Shown here: positions 15,748-19,410 of the stretch, one piece after another | Position numbering within the stretch: position 1 is the stretch's first letter | Layout of the letters: each line of letters starts with the position of its first letter | Assembly: GCA_023228865.1 (NCBI GenBank) | Contig: JALOAH010000073.1 | Location: 1 to 19,410, forward strand | From: Porticoccaceae bacterium | Lineage (GTDB): Bacteria > Pseudomonadota > Gammaproteobacteria > Pseudomonadales > Porticoccaceae | Direction: 5' to 3' | DNA length: 19,410 nt | Program-made: the position numbers and the translations under genes | Notes under the pieces: generated by a model | The model's input: the letters and a program-made list of their open reading frames with translations, nothing else | Databases searched by the model: none | What the model was told of the DNA's origin: nothing

Positions 15748-16677
15748 TTAGGGGCCCCGTGTCATCGTCGGTGTCAAGGTGTTGGTGGCCGTCGGCCAGC
15801 GCGTTTGTGAGGGCGTCACCGTGGGCGTACTTGTGCGCGTGCGGGTGGGGGTACCGGTCAATGTGGGCGGTAAAGACGGCGTGGGGGATTGCGTCCGTGT
15901 GGGGGTCGGTGTAACCGTTGAGAGAACAATTTCTCCGATAACGGTAAAATATCCTGTAACCTTCCACTGTGTGCCTGCGAAGATCCGCACTTCATAGGTG
16001 CCCGGTCGCCAATGTTGATCGGGGGGTTCCCAGTTGGTATAACCGTAACCTCCGGTGCCATCGAGCCAGGGGCGGGTTTGAAAGTGCACCAGTTCGCCCT
16101 CCCAATACCAGAGTGCGCTCCATTGTGAGCCAACCGCCATATTGTTGTAACTGAAGGTGCCAAACAGTTGACCTACCGGGTTATCAAATTCCTCTGCCGG
16201 GTCAACCGGCTGCCAGTCCTCACTCATCCGCCGGGCGAAAACAATCGGGCTGAACAAAGCATCGGGGTTGGGGGGAACCTCAGCTTCACTTTCGTTTTCC
16301 ACTTCAGGGGGCAAGCTGGGCGTGCTGGTGATCGAGGGTGTGTCGGTGATGGTGGGTGTCAGTGTAATCGAAGGTGTGATGGTTATACTGGGCGTGACGG
16401 TGACGGTCGGCGTTTGAGTGACGGTGGGTGAAGGCGTAATAAACACATACACCATCGGCTCAGCATAATTGAGGGTTACCCAGGCCAGGGGAATTAACAG
16501 GATCGAGATGATGATTAACCGCCAGCCGCGTCGCATGCGGGCTTGCCGCTTTCCAAAAAAGGGTATTTTGCGTCCTTTGGTCAGGTGGTTGATGCCGAAA
16601 ATCAATGTTAAAATAGCGGCAACCCCCATGATGATTACCGCAGTAAAAACCGTTGATTGAATATCAATTTTCAACAT
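15748..16677 (-). CDS. Two-helix membrane protein with Thr/Pro/Ser-rich stalks
   Basis: About 309 residues from ATG 16677. An upstream ATG at 16698 is only four bases below a TATAAT and so is unlikely. Two membrane helices come first (about residues 8-28 and 52-75), with a basic cytoplasmic loop between. A Thr/Pro/Ser repeat follows (about 16309-16437; PSITITPSITLTPTITDTPS). A compact aromatic-rich domain comes next (about 141-250: SQWSALWYWEGELVHF, WLDGTGGYGYTNWEPP, GTYEVRIFAGTQWKVTGYFTV). A second TP-rich tail ends the protein (about 15751-15918). The domain looks like a small beta-sandwich, probably outside the cell on a stalk; I do not recognise a named family. The gene is transcribed divergently from the pseudokinase gene and converges on psuG with a 22-bp gap. 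Confidence 0.85.
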   Translation of the reverse strand: MLKIDIQSTVFTAVIIMGVAAILTLIFGINHLTKGRKIPFFGKRQARMRRGWRLIIISILLIPLAWVTLNYAEPMVYVFITPSPTVTQTPTVTVTPSITITPSITLTPTITDTPSITSTPSLPPEVENESEAEVPPNPDALFSPIVFARRMSEDWQPVDPAEEFDNPVGQLFGTFSYNNMAVGSQWSALWYWEGELVHFQTRPWLDGTGGYGYTNWEPPDQHWRPGTYEVRIFAGTQWKVTGYFTVIGEIVLSTVTPTPTRTQSPTPSLPPTLTGTPTRTRTSTPTVTPSQTRWPTATNTLTPTMTRGP

Positions 16678-16702
16678 AAGCCGATTCCGTAAACCCAAAC
16701 AA

Positions 16703-16708
16703 ATTATA
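16703..16708 (-). promoter_or_regulatory. -10 box for the Thr/Pro-rich membrane protein gene
   Basis: TATAAT on the minus strand (context CGC-TATAAT-TTG) would start transcription near 16696, about 20 bases before ATG 16677. No good -35 is seen. It forms a divergent promoter region with the box at 16736. Confidence 0.5.
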
Positions 16709-16735
16709 GCGTATTTTATCGTTTAGAATTAACTG

Positions 16736-16741
16736 TATAAT
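16736..16741 (+). promoter_or_regulatory. -10 box for the pseudokinase gene
   Basis: TATAAT on the plus strand (context ACTG-TATAAT-GATAC) would start transcription near 16748, 24 bases before ATG 16772. No clear -35 is present. It lies 28 bp from the opposing box at 16703-16708. Confidence 0.5.
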
Positions 16742-16771
16742 GATACATATCGATTCTTTCGATGCGATCAG

Positions 16772-18868
16772 ATGATTTTTTGTGCAATGACCTTGAAAAA
16801 CGGTTATCTCTTACACGGTCGCTACCGCATTCTTGACATCCTCGGGCAGGGGGCTATCGGGGTTATGTACCGCGCCGTTGATGAAAAACTGGATATCAGC
16901 GTGGTGGTTAAGGAGCGTGTTTATCGCTCAGAAGACAATGCTCAGCACTTTCAACGGGGCGCCAGGGTCCTGGCCTCACTCCGGCACCCCAATATGGCGA
17001 GAGTTTATAATTATTTCCTGATTGAAGGTCAGGGGCTGTACCTGGTGGGGGAATACATCGAAGGGCAGGATTTGCGGCAATGGGTGTCTGACGCAGGAGA
17101 GCTGTCTGAAATGGAAGCCTTGCAGGTTGGGATTGCCATTTGCAATGCTTTAATTTATCTGCACAGCCAGGATCCGCCCATTCTCCATAACGGAATTGCG
17201 CCCAAAAACATCAAATTCTCGCCCTTTGGTGAGATCATGTTGGTGGATTTGGGAATTGATGATGCTTATTTGCAAAGCCAGCTCAAAAGCACATCCACAC
17301 AAGCGAAAAGCCACGGATTTATCGCACCAGAGCATTTTTCTGAGGAGGGGCTCGATCAGCGGTCGGACATCTTCTCCCTGGGTGGGGCTCTGTATACTGC
17401 CCTGGCCGGGTATCCGCCAGAAAACAGCCAGGAACGGGCGACGGGCAAAGCACAACTATCGCCTTTGCTGGGATATCAACCGGGGCTCACCCGCCTGACC
17501 GTGGAGGCAGTCGAAACAGCGCTCAACCTGCACTGTGAAGACCGCTGGCAATCGGCTGCTGAGATGAAAGCCGCGCTGATCACCGCTCGCGATGCCCTCC
17601 CCGCAGATAAGCAGCAAGAAGAAACCCGCCTGACGCCGCTTGATCAGATGTCAACCTCGACGGCACCTTCTCGCAGGGAGCTGGAAAAACGGGGGCTCTC
17701 GTTGATTGAACGAATCAAATTAAAAAAACTGTTTTCTAAACGCGATCCAATCTGGTATTTTTTTGCTGCCATCATTGTTGTACTGGGGGCTTTGCTTGGT
17801 TTTACGCTCCTCAAGCCGCAGGGTTTGCATGGGCTCATTATTATCGATCAGCAACCCACAACGACGCAAATCAATGTGGCTCATCAAAATGAGATGGAGG
17901 TGCTCCCATTGCCCACAGCAGAGCCGGGTATTGTGCAGACGGTCACCCCCCTAAGTGAAGAAATCATCGTAACAGAAACCGAACCCGATTTCGCCCCCGC
18001 CCCCACGTCTATGGGCGGCGGTGCAGGATTGCTGGCATATGTCTCGGAGCGCTCGGGCATCCCTCAAATTTGGCTGATTGATGTGTCCAGCAAGGAGACA
18101 ACCCAGCTGACCGACCTGGATGATGGCGCTTGCCAGCCTGATTGGTCTCCCTGCGGTGAACACATCGTGTTTACGTCGCCCTGCATGTCAAAGCGGGCAA
18201 GTTACCCTGGTTCCCGGTTAATGATCATCGATATTGCCAGCGGTGAAATGCAGTCTCTACCCCCCTCTTTAGAGGGTGATTTTGACCCAGCCTGGTCACC
18301 GGATGGCGAATGGATTGCCTATACCACCCTCATCAGCAAACGGGAACAACTAGCAAAAATTAACATCAATGAGCTGACGCCTCTCAAGCTTTCTGACGGC
18401 AGTTATCCCGATTCTTCGCCTGCCTGGTCGCCAGATGGAACACAACTGGCTTATGTTCGCAACCGCGGTGTGGACCAGATCTGGCTGATGGATCCGAATG
18501 GTGAAAATCAAGTTCAGTTCACGCGGTCAGGCAGGATCGATAACACCAATCCCGCCTGGTATTACGATGGCAGCCTGATTCTTTTCAGCCAATCTTTTGG
18601 CGAGGGCAGTGCTTCCAAGCAGATTTACGGGATGAGGGTCGAAGATATTGGTCAGGCTGAAGAAAACAAAATCATCCCCATGATGAAACTGGATTACATT
18701 CCCCTGATGGATCATGTGGATTTGTCACCGGACGGTTACTGGCTGGCGTTTGACTACTGGTATTTTAACGTCCTTGAAGATATTTATATCATGTCTTTTC
18801 CCAGCGCCAACTTGATCCAATTGACCGATCACCCCACTCCGGACTACGATCCGGTCTGGTCCCCCTGA
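16772..18868 (+). CDS. Pseudokinase - transmembrane - TolB-like propeller protein
   Basis: A 698-residue protein. An N-terminal bacterial Ser/Thr-kinase fold (about 15-275) shows the Gly loop LGQGAIGVMYRA (24-35), beta-3 Lys47, DLG (159-161), APE (185-187) and SDIFSLG (198-204). But the catalytic loop reads HNGIAPKN (139-146) where active kinases have HRDLKPxN. The catalytic Asp is Gly141 and the Lys is Ala143, and the expected alpha-C Glu is Gly63. A basic juxtamembrane stretch leads to one membrane helix (about 327-347). An acidic Pro/Thr linker and a WD40/TolB-like beta-propeller (about 418-698) follow, with repeats of the type PAWSPDGxxxAY (506, 549, 593, 650, 693). It probably acts as a sensor or scaffold across the membrane. 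The start is ATG 16772 or 16787; neither has a Shine-Dalgarno sequence. Confidence 0.88.
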   Translation: MIFCAMTLKNGYLLHGRYRILDILGQGAIGVMYRAVDEKLDISVVVKERVYRSEDNAQHFQRGARVLASLRHPNMARVYNYFLIEGQGLYLVGEYIEGQDLRQWVSDAGELSEMEALQVGIAICNALIYLHSQDPPILHNGIAPKNIKFSPFGEIMLVDLGIDDAYLQSQLKSTSTQAKSHGFIAPEHFSEEGLDQRSDIFSLGGALYTALAGYPPENSQERATGKAQLSPLLGYQPGLTRLTVEAVETALNLHCEDRWQSAAEMKAALITARDALPADKQQEETRLTPLDQMSTSTAPSRRELEKRGLSLIERIKLKKLFSKRDPIWYFFAAIIVVLGALLGFTLLKPQGLHGLIIIDQQPTTTQINVAHQNEMEVLPLPTAEPGIVQTVTPLSEEIIVTETEPDFAPAPTSMGGGAGLLAYVSERSGIPQIWLIDVSSKETTQLTDLDDGACQPDWSPCGEHIVFTSPCMSKRASYPGSRLMIIDIASGEMQSLPPSLEGDFDPAWSPDGEWIAYTTLISKREQLAKININELTPLKLSDGSYPDSSPAWSPDGTQLAYVRNRGVDQIWLMDPNGENQVQFTRSGRIDNTNPAWYYDGSLILFSQSFGEGSASKQIYGMRVEDIGQAEENKIIPMMKLDYIPLMDHVDLSPDGYWLAFDYWYFNVLEDIYIMSFPSANLIQLTDHPTPDYDPVWSP

Positions 18869-18917
18869 TTGGGTTTAAGAGACAATAAACATCAAAGGGT
18901 TCAATTTCCTATCCCGA

Positions 18918-19410
18918 CTATGATTCTGACTGCAACCACAGGTATTGACAGGGCGCCAGGGATAGAACGGTTTCGTCTTTTATCACGGTGCCGCTGACCA
19001 TGTCCACCAGGGGGAACACCAGGTTGCACAGCCGCAGCACATTGTTTGGTACGGTCTGGGGTTGATCGCTGAAGTTATTCAGGAACAAAATATTCGCTTC
19101 TTTCCCCGCATGGCGATAGGCAAACACGTGCGGGTTGCCTGAATCGATAAACTCAGGCAGCCCCTGCTGAATTATGGGGGTTGATTTCCTGAGCTCAATC
19201 AGGTTTTGTAAACCGTGAAATATTTTCCCGGGGATCGTGCTCTCATCAGTGCTGAGGGCATAAAGTTCCGGGTCAGCTTCCGGGCGGTGCACCCAGCGGC
19301 TATCATCGGCTTTTGCCGGGTTCTGGCGATAGGAGTAATCGTTGAGGGTTCCCACCTCATCTCCCAGGTAGATCAGCGGTATCCCACCAATGGAAAGGAT
19401 CACATTGTGG
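18918..19410 (-). CDS. Amylosucrase-like GH13 enzyme, C-terminal part (partial)
   Basis: The frame runs off the right edge and ends at TAG (18918-18920), giving about 163 residues. It opens with SIGGIPLIYLGDEVGTLNDY and then PAKADDSRWVHRP, the late TIM-barrel region highly typical of amylosucrase (GH13 subfamily 4), which makes alpha-1,4-glucan from sucrose. The long helix GLQNLIELRKSTP follows, then the C-terminal beta-sandwich (HVFAYRHAGKEANILFLNNFS). The catalytic Asp and Glu lie upstream, outside the window, so activity cannot be judged. No terminator is evident in the 49 bp before the convergent pseudokinase gene. Confidence 0.88.
   Translation of the reverse strand, partial: HNVILSIGGIPLIYLGDEVGTLNDYSYRQNPAKADDSRWVHRPEADPELYALSTDESTIPGKIFHGLQNLIELRKSTPIIQQGLPEFIDSGNPHVFAYRHAGKEANILFLNNFSDQPQTVPNNVLRLCNLVFPLVDMVSGTVIKDETVLSLAPCQYLWLQSES

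Noticed and set aside
16309..16437. Possible non-coding minisatellite (GGTGT/GGTGA-like tracts)
   Set aside because: On the minus strand it reads as an in-frame Thr/Pro/Ser stalk within an intact ORF, so the repetition is explained by the protein.

Overview
This window looks like a chromosomal segment of a Chloroflexota bacterium, most likely class Anaerolineae. The supporting signs are all indirect: surface proteins with long Thr/Pro/Ser stalks, a kinase-fold/transmembrane/TolB-like propeller protein, HrcA/CIRCE control of groESL, an amylosucrase-type GH13 enzyme and moderate GC. No rRNA, tRNA or other phylogenetic marker is present, so the placement is an inference.

Layout from left to right. 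(1) Positions 1-1605 hold the tail of one gene and a complete membrane-anchored TPR protein, which look like tandem paralogues. (2) Positions 1655-3789 hold a textbook groES-groEL operon with a sigma-70-type promoter, a perfect CIRCE operator and a rho-independent terminator. (3) Positions 3796-5349 hold a degenerate 7-bp tandem repeat cleanly split by a ~1.47-kb IS110-family element. Its transposase is on the minus strand, and its 5' non-coding end folds like a bridge RNA with guide segments matching both element ends. (4) Positions 5625-8964 hold a three-gene MacAB-like export operon: adaptor, ATPase and FtsX/MacB permease. (5) Positions 9171-10829 (minus) hold an ABC-F ATPase preceded by a short overlapping leader ORF. 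(6) Positions 11099-11896 hold an inositol-monophosphatase-family enzyme with a strong terminator. (7) Positions 11959-12306 are a non-coding, partly AT-rich stretch carrying a 70-bp palindromic dispersed repeat related to one at 5408-5447. (8) Positions 12307-15725 hold ComEC and pseudouridine-5'-phosphate glycosidase. (9) Positions 15748-18868 hold a divergent pair: a Thr/Pro-rich membrane protein (minus) and a pseudokinase-TM-propeller protein (plus). (10) The C-terminal part of an amylosucrase-like enzyme runs off the right edge on the minus strand.

Most genes are independent housekeeping or surface functions rather than one pathway. The points most worth following are: the IS110 element, with its deducible ends, candidate bridge RNA and Thr in place of the expected catalytic Ser; the ABC-F leader ORF; the ComEC whose metallo-beta-lactamase-like domain has lost its metal ligands; and the pseudokinase receptor-like protein.
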